DNA of 64,000 bases from Lates calcarifer. Lineage: Eukaryota; Chordata; Actinopteri; Centropomidae. The stretch lies in the NCBI RefSeq assembly GCF_001640805.2, contig NC_066835.1:7000227-7064226 (forward strand), read 5' to 3'. Under the pieces are notes generated by a model that saw only the letters and a program-made list of their open reading frames with translations, searched no databases and was not told the DNA's origin. Position numbers and translations under genes: made by a program. Each line of letters begins with the position of its first letter. Within the stretch, counting starts at the first letter, position 1. Of this stretch, positions 1 to 16,500 are shown piece after piece.

Positions 1-1254
1 AGTGATTAATCAAACTTTGTCAAAGTTGCCCTGACCTGCGAGAGTGTTCCTTCGCAGCAGCCGGTTAGCTTTCCGTCCTCAAGATTGGACTTTAAAAAAT
101 GTTCATGGCTTCAGTGTTTGTGTCCCAAGTCAATGTGGAGCATTAACTTAACGGCCGCTCTACTTCATCACCGACTGACGATGCGGATCAAAAAAAGGAG
201 CCATTGACTTCATTTCCAGGCAGATAAATCATACATGCTGACGTCCTGTGAACTCAAGGCGCTCTCCGTGATTACCTCCGCATCAGATTCTGCTCAAATG
301 CACTGTATAATGGTTTATCCTCTTCTGAGGTCATTTGTAAGATCAAGTGGATTGGGTTTCTGGGTTGGGAATTAAACTGCCTTTTAAGTTGCTTGTTGCT
401 CTGGCTCACTGATAATTCTCTTTATGTGCATCATTGCTTCTGTGGATTCCACTAAGTTCTCTGATCAGTTTGCAGCTACTGTAACATCGCTCCCATGAGT
501 CTGTGCAACAGCCTGCTAATTCAGCCTGACTAAATTCTGAATGACACACATTGCACTAGCCGGTGCTCAGAAGCCAGTTTAACATCAACATCAGTTTTAC
601 TACTTTTCTCTTACTGCGCCACACAAATGTCTCCCTCAGGCCTTTTAATGGCAATGAGAGAAGTTCTGAGGGAAAAAGAACGGAGGAGAAAAGATTTTCT
701 GGAGCTTTTGAGAGTGTCTTTGAACATGTAGATGCGAGACGACAATTAGCTTTGTCACTTTTATCACTGTGCAGAGTCTGACACATCACACTGACAGCTA
801 TACACTCCGCCGTATTGCCTGAGATGACAGCTTCCTCCAATTACGCAGATGTCCGGCAGCCATGTTCCCTTTGTTGCTTTTTTAATAAGAGGAGCTTATT
901 ATGCTGCACTGAAGACTGCACTATTCATTGCAGAGATCATTTGGGACTAAGCAAGTCCCCATCTCAATTTACAACATATGAACTGTTTACTTGAGATCCT
1001 CTCAGAGAAGCTGTGTGTGGTTTTGAGAAATTAAAGATTGAGTCATTACAGCTTTAGCAGGCTGATATGGTGTTTGAACAGACAAATATTAATGTCTTGC
1101 TTCTTGCTGAAACTGCTTTTACACTGATAATCCTGTGCATATGTTGTGGATGTGGATAATCTTTTATGTGATTGGCATAAAAACACTAGCTTGGACAGAT
1201 AATATGACATTATTATATCTGTTTTCCTATTTTTAATCTCTGTTTAATTACTTT

Positions 1255-1500
1255 CCCTGTGTTTGTTGATAGCAAGGTCAGAGGGGGCATCTCTTTTGGA
1301 TCAGTCCACTCGATTTCCCGCCATCCCTTGTTTTACTGTGTCAAGCCGGGATATTCGAGGAGACATCAAAGCATGGGGTTTACCCTTGCAAATCCCCCCA
1401 GCGTGCTGGCCCGGGCCTTGGCTAATATCAGGCAAATCCACCCGCTGCTGTCCCAGAAGACGTTGGACCAAGGATGAAGGGACTGACTGATGAGAGGAAG
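1255..1500. other. GC-richer island, candidate conserved non-coding element or unrecognised exon
   Basis: The block is clearly richer in G and C than the surrounding kilobases and follows a TTGATAG acceptor-like site near 1270. Two overlapping open frames of 72-75 codons cross it, but neither resembles a known domain. I cannot tell enhancer from exon without alignment to other fish. Confidence 0.25.
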
Positions 1501-2449
1501 TATATACAGTATTTGCTCAGTCAGTTGAATTTGTCAGTGGGGGGTAGGGGCTTACTTACTGCAGCTCATGCACCGTGGGAAGACTAACTCACTGTAATTA
1601 TGAGTAAATATCAGAGAGGCCGGTCGTTGCTGGTGTTTCTTGAGGCCAAGCTCTCTAATCTGGGTTTCATGTGGTTGTCACAAGCCTGTAAGAATGTTAA
1701 GGTATGCTGTAATCAATTCAAGTCGGAGAAATCCTTTTTAAAAATTCAATTAGATTAGTAAACTTCTTCACATTCAGTGTTTTCAGTCATTACCCTGCTG
1801 AAGTTGCAAACTTTTGCTGGTAAAAAATGGCAATAGCAATAATCTCCTCAGCCCCTCTTTGTTCTAAATCATACAGTGGTTTAATTAATAAAGAAAGCAG
1901 AGGGGGAAAAAACAGACTGATAATGTCCTTGCGAGTCTTGAGAATGAGAAAAAAAAACTTCTCATTATCTTAAATAATGAATGAGTAAAAAGAAAATCCG
2001 AGCACCATGATAACAGTCAACAGTGAGTCTCCAATTACCACCATCCTTGGCTCATAACAATAGGACAATAACGAACAGGGAACTGTCAACACTCTGTGGC
2101 ATAATGGGATAGCGATACCCAAGGCTCATCAGGAGGAGATGCACAAACGTGGAAGCAGTCTTAGAATCAGCTCTGTCGCTCTTTCTTATTCCTCCTTTGT
2201 CTCACTCACTCTTTTCTCTCCCCTTCCCCTTTCAGTCAACTTGAAACAAGCACTCTTCCCGCATGTGACTGTCAGATTGACTCATTAGTACATTTGTGTA
2301 ATTATCAGGATAATTAATGTCAAATCAGGGAGTAATGCAGCTATTGATGAGGCAGCTGAGGGAGATGTTTTTATTTTGATTATTTCACACTGAATATGTT
2401 ATAACTAACTTGAACAGATATCATTTTTTTGTCATTTATTGTGCATGAC

Positions 2450-2905
2450 AATGAAAGGCAGTCACACAAATAGCTAGCGCAGGATTGAACTGGCTTTACA
2501 GATCTTTATAGCTAGGATCAGCTCATTTCAGCTCTTAGTTCCACTACTTTACTCTTTTGGGTTCACTCTCACTGCTCTCAGAGCTCTCATTTTTTGGCCA
2601 CACCAAGCAGCTGCTTTTAGTGAAAATCTCGAAAACGCTACAGTACTGTCCAATGCACAGTTAGAGCTTTTAGTAGCTGTGGAGCCTGTTGTTTCCCACA
2701 GAGTTGGTAGAGACCAAAAACAGAGCTAAAAGAAAGTAATTATTAAACTTAGATTTGTCTGGTGGCCAGAAACAAGACTCCAAATGAGTGATAATGTTGC
2801 TCTATAACTGCTGGATGTGATTGCTAACAAGTTCATCATTTCAACTTAAAATAAATAATATGTCAGTGTTGTGTTAATAGCTTGTTTCTGCTGCCCCCAA
2901 GTCTG
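2450..2905. repeat. Possible old dispersed teleost repeat
   Basis: The stretch around 2755-2830 (ending near a 'gttgctctataactgctgga' phrase) resembles a repeat I recall from other fish genomes. The boundaries and family are unknown, and no second copy is obvious in this window. Confidence 0.25.
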
Positions 2906-3954
2906 CAAAAAAATGTAATCGTCATAGGTGGTTTGCGGCTGGTCAACATAAATACAATTTGTACTTAAAGCATCACAACTACAACTAGATTTCTTCCAGA
3001 GCTCTCACACCATAATTCATATTTCCATTTTCCATATTTGTCATGTTAAAGACATTCTGCACTGCTAAAAAGATCCAAAATATATGTTTAAGAAGCCAAC
3101 AAAAGACAATTAGCGCACACTAAAAATATTTCGTATTGTAATAAACTTATCTTCCAAACAGATGGAGCAAATCTGAGACATGGGCTAGGTCTTGCTGTTA
3201 TAATTATGACTTACGTGCATTTACACTTTCAGTTTCTGTTTTTTGATGGTGCTGTGAAGGTGACTAGGCCATCAGACTTCAATAACATGTTGATTTAGAT
3301 TTTATTTTCATCTATTCCTAAGCCTCATTTTTGACTTAAGATTCACAATAAAAATGCTATAGAATACATAAAACACTTTTTGTTGAGTTTAGATGTTTTT
3401 CATGCATAGTTCAACTCATTTTAGCTCCTATACTTCAAGTGACATTTCAGCTGATCTCAGCTGATCTCGATTCAACTGTAATGAGAACAACTCATTATTA
3501 ACATAAGTTCAGGTTGATGAGCCATAATAATTTTAAATTAATTAATAAACTAATGATTGAGGTAAAAATGTTAAAAACTTTCAGTGCTTAATGCAGATGT
3601 TGTATTAGTATCACTGGTTTTATCAAAACATCATATCAAATATCATTGCACATTAAAGTCAGTGTGTTCTGTATGACAGTTGCATCCAGCAACCACCCTT
3701 CACAGACTATGTATCACTTTGGCTTTTAATAAAATTAATATCATAACAACCTTTACTTAGCCATTAATATTTATTCAAAATCTTTAATTATTTTCAAAAA
3801 ATAAGGTAAGAATGTCACATCAGAACAGAATTGTGTCACAGAGCAGAATGTAGAACTTTCTGAGTTCTCCAACAGGTTACATCACCAGTGAGTACAGTAA
3901 CTTCAGAGAGTGAAGACCTGTTATAACTCAAGTTTCGTTGACCTTCAACCTTTG

Positions 3955-3964
3955 GAAACTGAAA
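3955..3964 (+). promoter_or_regulatory. ISRE-like motif upstream of the HIPK-like gene
   Basis: The ten bases GAAACTGAAA match the interferon-stimulated response element core GAAANNGAAA exactly. They sit directly ahead of the possible first exon and about 390 bp before the preferred ATG. The match is seen in the sequence. Function is inferred, and a chance match is possible because the core has only eight fixed bases. I see no clear TATA box near it. Confidence 0.35.
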
Positions 3965-3980
3965 TTTGGATCCTCAACAT

Positions 3981-4074
3981 ATGTATTTGCCTGAATTTCT
4001 TCGCTTTAACTTCAATTTAAAACACTTTTTTAAACATTTTTTCAAGACATCAGTGACACCAGCTGCTTCACTTG
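3981..4074 (+). other. Possible first exon of the HIPK-like gene (5' UTR or 31-codon extension)
   Basis: A good donor (G|GTAAGT) follows position 4074 and a pyrimidine-rich acceptor (TTTCCTCTCAG) ends at 4306, just before the main start codon. If spliced, ATG 3981 would read in frame into ATG 4342 and add 43 residues. Its start context is poor (C at -3), and the segment is Phe/Lys-rich with no HIPK likeness. It is therefore more likely 5' untranslated sequence, with the true transcription start unknown. cDNA would decide. Confidence 0.4.
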
Positions 4075-4341
4075 GTAAGTATCCTAAGTTTGTTGATCAA
4101 TCTCTGGTTTTACAACAGCACCACACTGTAACACTTTTATTTCATATGATGTATATGTACCTTCTGAATTTGGCTTAACTAACAAAATGAGTTCCACAAT
4201 TTTCATATCAGTTGCCAGTGACCCTGTGATAGAGATGTTATTGTGATAGAGTTACATTGTGACTAAATGTTATGTCCACATCTATCCTCTGTTACTTTCC
4301 TCTCAGCTTTGAGCTCACAGCAGCAGGTGTCCCATCTCACG

Positions 4342-7587
<3,246 letters not shown>

Positions 7588-7623
7588 GGCTGCCCAAAAC
7601 GTTCCGTGGATCCACTGGCATGA

Positions 7624-7654
<31 letters not shown>

Positions 7655-7864
7655 GTCTCTCTCTCTTTCTCCCACCCCCCCTCATCTCCCCAACCCCCCG
7701 TCTGTGTGTGTTTGTATGTGTGTGTGTGTGTCTCTCTCCCTCCCTCTCCCGTCTCCCCCACCCCTCAACCCCCATCTCTCTCTTTCTCTCTCTCCCCCCA
7801 TCTCACCCAATCCCCCACCCCCCTGTCCTGTCTCTCTCTCTTTCTCTCTCTTTCTAAACCCAAC
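7588..7864. repeat. 3' flank with pyrimidine-rich (CTGT)n/(CT)n tract
   Basis: Directly after the kinase stop codon, positions 7625-7855 are almost all C and T on the + strand, interrupted by a short TG run near 7703-7730. The tract starts with about seven CTGT units and continues as CT and C runs. It probably lies in the 3' UTR or just beyond it. Long open frames across it are compositional artefacts. Confidence 0.8.
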
Positions 7865-8036
7865 TGGTCAAGGCAGATGGCCGCCCACCTGAGTCCGGGT
7901 CTGCTCAAGGTTTCTGCCTGTTAAAGGGTCAGTTTTTCCTTGCCACTGTCGCCAAGTGCTTGCTCATGGTGGGCATCGTTGGGTCTCTTTAAATAAAAAA
8001 AAAAAAAAAGTGCCCTGAGATAACTTCTGTTATCAT
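7865..8036 (+). repeat. Dispersed teleost repeat (non-LTR/SINE-tail-like), with possible polyA signal
   Basis: The sequence from 'ggcagatggccgcccacctg' through 'tgccctgagataacttctg' matches, from memory, a very common teleost dispersed repeat. The normal 3' end of that repeat (a microsatellite-like AATAAAATTGAATTGA tail) is missing here. An A-run (7991-8009) replaces part of its middle and creates AATAAA at 7992, the first polyadenylation-like signal after the kinase gene. Whether the gene uses it is unknown. Confidence 0.6.
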
Positions 8037-11000
8037 TCAAGTTGATTTCACATGTGTAAAACCAGAAATGGTGGATAGACTGATGTTCTTCCCAAAGTTC
8101 TAAGCTTGAGTGAAGGATCCATACAGATGCTTACAAACCGAAATGATTACATTTGACTAAATTATGCAACAGGTTCAAGACAGAAATGTTCACCTGCTCT
8201 GTCTTTATGCCATTAATAATTGAACTGAACCTTTCTAATCTTGCCTTGCATTTATTGGGCTTTATTCACACACAGTTAAATGGTTATGCACAAGCTTGAA
8301 TCGATGGAATGATAAGAAATTGTTAACATTTTGTAAATTAGACAAGGACACAGCATTTTGAATTTTTAATGTGTCTTTGTTATTCTTTGAAGGTATTTAA
8401 AGTAGAACTCAGACATCCTACACAGTCATCAGAAAGGCAGGAACTATGTTTGACAGGGAGAGAGAAAGAAGGCATTGTTTGCAAATAAATCATTCTAGAG
8501 CTGAAAATATATATAAAAAAAAAAACACTTAATTATGAGTCATTTTTTAAAAGCAAAAATGCCAAAAAAATTGTTGAATATTCTTGATATGCATATAGTG
8601 GTCCTTCCTCAGCATCTGCACTTTAGCACTAACATTCCAATACATGCATGCGAGCAACAAGTTACCACACAGTTTTTTTCAACATTATTTGATGTCCATA
8701 GAATTTGCGCTTGAAGATGTTAACAGCACCACAAAACTGTCAGTAGTTGCAGACTTATTGGCCACACTGATGGGAATTTGCCCACCATCACAGGAAACTT
8801 TAGAATGGGTTCATTGGTGTCACTTAATGCCTCGACCCAGGAGGCTTTGCTCTTTGTGACATTTCTGACATGGCAAGGGTCTGTTCATTCAGTCAGGTAA
8901 TAAGCACTCGACAGGGAGGCACCACTACAGATCGCTACGCCCCACTTCACTGCCAGATTGAAAAATAGCTCGGCAAACAAGACAGTTTCCAAAGCTATGT
9001 TGCCATAGCGACAGAGGCACTCTGCCCCTTCATGTTAATAGCGGTGATCTCAAGTGGCTGATTTTTATGCCAGTTTTGGAACATTTTTACCTTAGGAGGC
9101 TAAGAAGCTACTTGTGTCTACCTGTGTATCCGTTAAGTAGAACAGTGTAGATTATTACAGTGATGAAATCTGATTTATGGCGTATGATCTATTGCTTTCT
9201 TTGCCTCATGGGAGATGGTAAACAACAGTCAAGTGTCATGTGTATTCATCACAAATGCCACCCTGCTTAGCATATCACATTACACTGACATGCTGCATTC
9301 ACTGGTGCCCAAACTAAAGTGTGACTGGGAGGGTGTAAAATCCTTGTTTCTGCTATGATAATAATAGAATGTGCTGGTGTTTTACTGTAGATTTTAAGAT
9401 ACTAACTATATCCAGGCATCATGCGGAAGAGGAGTCATGCAAAGTTAAGAGGTCAAGAATGAAGCCACCTAAATCCATATGCAGGTCAATGTAAATAACA
9501 TCCCAAATTTCTAAGAATAAAAAGATTAACCTATACTTTTTGAAGAGCTGAAACAAGAGGAAAGAAAATGCAGCTGTCAAAAAATATTTACTTTCCAAGC
9601 AGTTTTCTCTCTTTATGCACACTGTGTCTGTAGCTCCTGTGTTGATTACCTGTCCTGCTAGCTCGCTATGTATCTAAATCAAATACATGCTTTGAACCGT
9701 CCACAACTTTCTTCTGAAAGAAATGTCAGAATGCCATGTACAATGCAGCCTGACATTTACGTTGCATTATGCAGTGCTCAAAATGCACAGCAGTGTCCTA
9801 AAATATGCCAATATCACACATCTCAAGATTAACTTAAGAGGAAAAAAAAATGCAAAAGAGAAAATGACCAGAGTAGCAGAAGACACAGGGTAAGTAATGT
9901 TACAGGGTAAGTAATGAAACATGTTCATGTTCAGACTGCATCAGTAAGTACCAAATTTGAAAGAATGGCAGTAACCCAAGAACTGAGGCCAACAATACCT
10001 AGCTAGCAGCATTTTAAACAAAGAACTCCTCAGGCACTAATTACAAGGTTATCCAGTGAACCACTGCCTGTCAATATTTGAAATTAAAACTGAGCAAATA
10101 ACTGATTTATTTTATTTACACTTTTATTGTTAATTGAAATGTGTTGAGTCAAAGTGAATCAAATTGTTAAAAATGTATCTATCATTTTTGTATTGGAGCT
10201 TTGATTGTCTAGAGCCTTATAACACTATATATTGAATCATCTGGTATTGAGAGATACATACCCCTTAAACTCTGTTCAGCCTGTCATAATTTTGTTATGT
10301 GTTAACAGTAAAGTCTATGTCCTGTGTTCAGAGGTATAAAAGAAGGAACCACCACTGCAACAAAACCTCCCTAAGTGGGGCCTCTGCTTATGTATGCTGT
10401 AGCTAGCATCTACCTGTATCCTGCATGTAAGGTGTTTAGGGGACAGCTGTAATTTGTAGCAACAGAAAATAACCAGGGTTGCACTCTCCCTGTCTACACT
10501 GCATGAGTCTTTTCATGCACACTGATCACATGCTGTGCCACCTGTCACCACAAGTAAATCCTCAACCTGGGGAAACACTGCAACACATGCACGTGGTATT
10601 TATGAATTTTTAATAAGTGACTATGATGTTTGATCAAGCACAGTTGACCAAATTCATTATTTGTAGAACTGACTGAGTGCATTGTTCTTTGCCTGGGGCC
10701 CCACAGAGTCTAGGCTCACTACTGCCTGTGCTGTATTTTGTTTCCACAATTCAAAATGCAAAGCGAGTACTCATGTTGAAGGGGCTTTAATGTACTTGAC
10801 ACCCAAAACAGCTGAAAATTTAATGACAGCTACTTTTGTTTCCCTCTCAATGTTTGATCCTGTGACCCTATCATTTGCGCTCTAATTCATCTCTCGTGTT
10901 TTTCACACAATGCATGACTTAGCGGAAACAAGACAGCGTCCGTGGGAAGTAATCAGCTTTGTGTAGGGTCAATAACACGATCAGATGAGTCCATTGTTAA

Positions 11001-13150
11001 TTCTTGATGAGGATTGCTCAGCACTTGTACTCCCTCCCTCCTTGGAGTTGGAGAGAAGATAAATTATGAATAAGGGCATCCATAAAACATGTACTTATTT
11101 ATGGAGATTAGGGGATATTTAAGACAGTTCTAATTAAATTCAGCTGATCCAAGGTATTTTGCCAGAAATCCCCGTAGCTAAGGCTTATTTCAGTTATTGT
11201 AATGAAAGAAGAGCAGCAGGCAGCGATAAAAAGGTAGCAAAAGAAATCATTTTGCATATTCAAAAACATGTTTGCTATTATAAAAGCCTTCTTATGGCCT
11301 CATGCAGCATTTTATTTGCCTTAGTTGTTCTATCTTCAACAAATCATGGGTAATATTGATTATATGTTTTTCCTCAGGTTGCTGTCCATCACTAGGATTC
11401 TCCACAGTCCATTGCTAAAATAATCAGTGAATGAATGAATAGTTTCAACTTCTTTGAGCACTTTGAAAAATGGTCTTCAGGCAGACAAGTATTGATTTGG
11501 TTTTCCTGCATACTTTTGGAGATGTGTAGGTTTGCTGCAATACGTGACTTTTATCTGAGTACATCTCATTCGATGAATATTTATTTTTGCTCTTTCACAT
11601 ATTCTCCACATACATACATTTTTTATGGCACGGTGTATATTCTTTTCAGCAGTGTATACATTGTGTTCATACATAAATCTGTAAAGCTAAGTGATCACAC
11701 TCTGTGGGAGGGTAGGAAATTTCAATGGTGAGGTGGTACAGAAAGAGATCAGACATTCTCTGGGTAATTAGACACACCATGTTGAACAATCCTCTGGTTT
11801 GTAAAATGGCTTGAGTGTATTGCTGCTCAGGTTTAGATAAAATTCCAGCATTCACCTTTATTTCCTGCTTAAACCACTTAAGGCAACCAAACTATTTAAC
11901 CAAAAAACTCCCTTTTTCTGCCTGTGTTTGCACTGTGATGCATATTTCATCTAATTAGCTGATTTTCCATTAAGTATAGTAACTTAGTGAGTGACAGTCT
12001 AATGTGTTAACACTCCTTTCCCATGGCCAAATCCACATCAATCGGGCGAGACGTTTGATTTCCCCCCCTGCCTTTAAACTGTGATTACGTGTCTTTATTC
12101 ACTGTTCTGGCAGTGGCGCCTGAATGTTGATGACAGATTGAGTCCAATCTGGAAACTACTGAGGATTTGTAGTTCCTATTGTGATTACATGGCATTTGGG
12201 CAGAGAGATATTTAAAGTTGAAAAACAAATGTAGAGCACCACAAGTAGATCTGATAATGAGTTGTTCAAATTTTTTGAAACATGTTATTTTCTTGGCAGT
12301 CTCACTCAAACTGACTGGCTTTATAGAGACTTGTAGGAGCATCTTATGATAGCAGTGAGGCGATGAGTATATAGTGGCTCCATTTAGACACTTCAGAGAG
12401 TGCTGGGGAAAATACAATCAACTACACTCTCTATAATGAAAAAGCTCCCAGCCAACTGCTTTTGTGGGGGTTGGTCAAATAAATACGCAACAGCCAGCCC
12501 CAGAGGGTGCGACACCCGCTGGATGCGATGCTTTGTTCAGCTCCTCAGGTATTTGTAAAATCAAACTATCAGTCATTCCACTTCAATCATACTCTGCCAC
12601 CAGTCAGCCCTAGAGTGGATGAAGCAGCAGCAGCAGCACACCCACTCAAATCCCGCATAAGTGTGAGTGAACATCCCCTTCACTCCACCCGAGTCATGCT
12701 TAAAAGTAAAGGCACATTTCATCATTATTTTTCTTAATGTTATTGCACAGTAGCTCTGCAGAGAGGGTGGGTACAAAGGCAGGCAGAAATCTCCCAACAG
12801 CAGAAATTTAGCCCTTTGTCTTCCAACACGTCTCATCACTTTTTTTCACTACTTGCTTTCTGAATCTTTTTCAGCACCAGCACTTTGGTTGAATTAGTGC
12901 TGAGAGATATGTGGATTTCCTTCAGTAGCAGGGATTGACCAAGAGAGAAAGCCAACCCTCTGAGATCCTAATAGACAGACTGGTAAGACCCTTCATCATT
13001 CTTTCTCTCTGTATCTGGCTTACTATGCACTTATAGCAACAAACACTGACTTTGTTGTTCTATGTCTCGTTGCAGGTGTGATACTTTTCTTTGTACATGT
13101 TGCTATTTGCCATGTTAGTCTAAAAATTTTTCCTATTAAAGTTAAAGTTA
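8037..13150. other. Intergenic DNA, no gene seen
   Basis: AT-rich sequence with only short chance frames. A tandem pair of 'acagggtaagtaatg'-like units lies at about 9886-9916. The block 10950-11150 has uninterrupted TAAT-type and homeobox-like sites and could be a conserved regulatory element. That is a guess from composition only. Confidence 0.5.
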
Positions 13151-13154
13151 TTAA

Positions 13155-13531
13155 AGCTATATGTACATCTTTGGTATCGCTACATAACCAACATTAGCAT
13201 GAACTTTTTACGTCCTAGACTAAAAGAAACATTGTGAATTCAGCATCAAACATCATTCCTTCATGTGTAAAGGGCTGTTTCCAGTGGTGGTAAACAACAC
13301 TAATATTAACTCTTGCTTTGCTTCTTTCTCTATCATTTCTTTTCCTCTCCTGAAATTAGCATGCTAACCAGATAGCCCCAGCCCGTTTCAGCTCATGGAG
13401 GATGACATAGCACTGCACTCGGGGCATATTCTTATCTCTTGTCTTATAAACGCTGAAGCTGAAGTAAGTAAACAATTAGTTAATGGTAGCGTTCACTATG
13501 TAGTGATAGCAAAAACCTACATATAGCACCT
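13155..13531 (-). mobile_element. MITE family A, copy 1 (inverted relative to copy 2)
   Basis: The element has imperfect terminal inverted repeats: its left end AGCTATATGTAC matches the reverse complement of its right end TACATATAGCACCT. It is flanked by TTAA on both sides (13151-13154 and 13532-13535). The interior, for example 13243-13280, is the reverse complement of 52140-52175 in copy 2. No coding capacity is visible, so it is non-autonomous. The terminal repeats and flanks are read directly; the transposase type is not known. Confidence 0.7.
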
Positions 13532-13535
13532 TTAA

Positions 13536-16500
13536 ACCTCAAGAAAGAAAACCTCAAGGAATAAGAATTAATGACATACAGTATTAGATCCATTATGTGT
13601 AGAGTAAAGAAATAATCTTAATGGCGCTTATAAAAGTCACAGTTTAATTGTAGTGGCATAAAGTTAATCTATACAGTATTTTATTGTCCTCATGAAATTA
13701 TTGCAAGGCATCAGTCTCTCAGTCTATATACCTCACAGCATGTAAAGAAACACTTAAACCTGATGAGCCAAGAGCTTTGCTTTCCAAGGCTTTTATTGTA
13801 CTATATAGTAGCCAGGCAACATGACACCCCTCTGTGATACTGTAATTAAAGCTAGTGGCAAATGACTGCACTGTAATATGATAAAAATGACTCACAAACA
13901 CGAGGAAGGAAGTTTTCGGACGCATGCAGTAGCTTCTATCAATAAAAAACTAAAGCACTTTTGCAATCAGCTACCTGATCGAAAGTCATTACCCAGAGGA
14001 TGATAACGTGGCTGCTAACTTTACTGCCAGCTATGCAGAAAGTTTATATGATGTATCAAATGGCCAGTGAAAAGAGAAGAGCTGGTTTTTTAATCAATAC
14101 ATACATTTCTGACCACCCACACACTGTACCTTTGACCCCAGTGAGCCTACTACAGTGTTATAGAGAGTTATGTGGAATAAATGAGTAATTTTTTGCAGTT
14201 ACATGGAATCCTCTCATTGCTTTGAATAATACCTCCCACCCTTCATAAAACAGCACCATTTAGAAGATAGTTATCCCTACAGTGACCACCAAAATAGGCC
14301 AAGTTTAAGTTTACAGTGCATCTTAAGCATTATATCATTGATAAACACTAGAAGATTACATTAATCATCTGATGAAAGTTAAGGGTTTAAATTCATTATC
14401 GAGCAGGAAAAAAAATAAGTTATCCAACATGTCACAGGACATAAATGACAAGTTTTGACAGATTTGATAAAAGAATATCTTGAGTTCTGTCACTTGACAC
14501 TGAAAATCACATAATACAAGTCATACAATATCCATCGCACAGCTGGATATGAGATTGTTAACTGAGAAAAACCTTGCCAGTGAGAATACATACATTGCAA
14601 ATCAAGATCAAATCCAAAAAAATCCTGAGATAAGTACATGTCTTCATCATTCTGACAAACTACAATCTCTTTATCCTTTAACAGCACATACTGACCTCCA
14701 AAATATCCAACATTTCATCATTTTTCAACTTTTCTTGTAAAGAATGTAAACAAAATTCACCTCTGCTTTGGCCTCTGATGGCTTGTTTTACAAAGCAGTC
14801 TAAGTAAGTTATATGGATAATCATCAAGTCCGTGTTTCAGATTTGAAAAGGTTCTGGATTTTATTCAACAAAGTCACACAGATAACAAAGTAATCCTGCT
14901 TTGTGAGGCAGGCTGCTTGGTTTCTATAGTAACACCACGCACTGTTTCTGAACTATGAATGCCTTATGTGAAACATTTTTGTCAGCCCACATTTTGTCAT
15001 ATAACAATTTTAGCCTCAATGTGAAGTTGGTTTATTTATACCTTGAGCAAAAACATAGAGTAATGAAGTGTTACAACATAAAGAAGAACATGACACATGT
15101 GGGAATGTATTTTCCTTCCATCTTTGTCTGTAGGCTGTTTGTGACTGTTGTTACAAGTATGACCCCATGAACAGGACCCAGACAAAGGCCAGTACTCATG
15201 TAATAAAAAAACAGATTGCTGCTTTTCCTCTCTTCGCTCTCGGCCTTCTGGCTTCCTGTGGTGCAGAGGGTTTCCCTGCCCCATTCTCTGGAGCAGCCTC
15301 TCTGAGTGGAAACGGCAGACATGCCTAAGGCCTGTGTCGTCTTCTGTCTCCAACTGCTCTCTGTATCGCTTCCTCCACAGGCGACAGATGCAACCAACAG
15401 AGAGATGCATAGTGAATACCAGGATTTGGAGTGTGAAAATTAAGCGGGACCACTCAACCAGACATCAGGCTGCAACAGAAGAGTTCATTTCCCTCAGAAA
15501 ACCAGAGCTGAAACTACTGTACAGGCCGGAAAAACACAGTGCAACAAGCCAAAAGACTCCAAGTAAGGCTGCAACAACTGAGTTATAGCATAGGAATGAC
15601 ATATTATATGTTCAGTACACATTGATGTTTACATATTTTCCTCTCATCTGTACTTTCATGTGAATTACTGCCTCCAGACCTTCTCAGATCTCTAAAAAAT
15701 GATTCAAATATGAACTGGCAGACACTTTCAGCTGGAGTGCGACCAGTTCAAATTTGAATAATATGAACAAGTTCAGGTAGACGTTGCTTTGTTTTGAGGG
15801 GCTGTATAACTCAGTAACCCAAGCTCAAAGGTCCATTTACCAGCTCTTCAGAGCTTTCAGCTGTATCTCCCAGCCTTCTTTAGTGAAGTAAAGTGAATGA
15901 CGATGGTGTGACTGATTTAGTCCCTTGTCCGGAGTCCTTGCCGTTTCAACGATGAAGACTTTCGTACAGTGGTTGCACACTGCTCTGGTCTGTCACTAGA
16001 TACAATGAGTTTGGTGGTCCCCATTAATTTTGCAGTACCTGTCCTGGTCATTGGTCAGGGTGGGATTCTATCCATCCACTCCTTGTAACCATGTTCGGTA
16101 GTGTCCCCTAGACCTGCTTTGTCTCCCTCTCTCTATCCTGCTCCTCACTGATAAAATCTGCTCTGCACTGATCTTTTGGATTTTAAGAGGTGGTTAGAAT
16201 TGAAATTTCAGTCTGTGTGTCTTACACCTCTTTCTTAATGCTACCATGTTGCTTAAAGTTATTGCTGTGTTGGGTGAAGCTGTTAATGCCAGAGCAGTGC
16301 AGCTTGGTGAAAATGACAATTATGTGCCTTTACCAGGTTTCAGGTGGGATGTTTGCCAGGTTTAGAGCTGTCACTTGTTGGTCAAAACAGAATATATCCA
16401 GCCTCGGGGTGAAGACCTGGAATGCACAAAGTGCTTCCATCCACTGTGGTTCACCTGTCATACTGACAGATGCTTGTTTTTGTCAACACTCCTCAGAAAA

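Larger units (their letters stand above)
1..3950. other. Intergenic region upstream of the HIPK-like gene
   Basis: This is AT-rich DNA with only short chance reading frames. A GC-richer block at 1260-1500 stands out and is listed separately. At 3450-3469 a 10-base unit (agctgatctc) is repeated in tandem. No RNA gene or mobile element is clear. Confidence 0.6.

Noticed and set aside
15036..15588. Overlapping minus and plus frames of 84-124 codons
   Set aside because: Frames overlap each other on opposite strands, lack domains and have no supporting splice sites.
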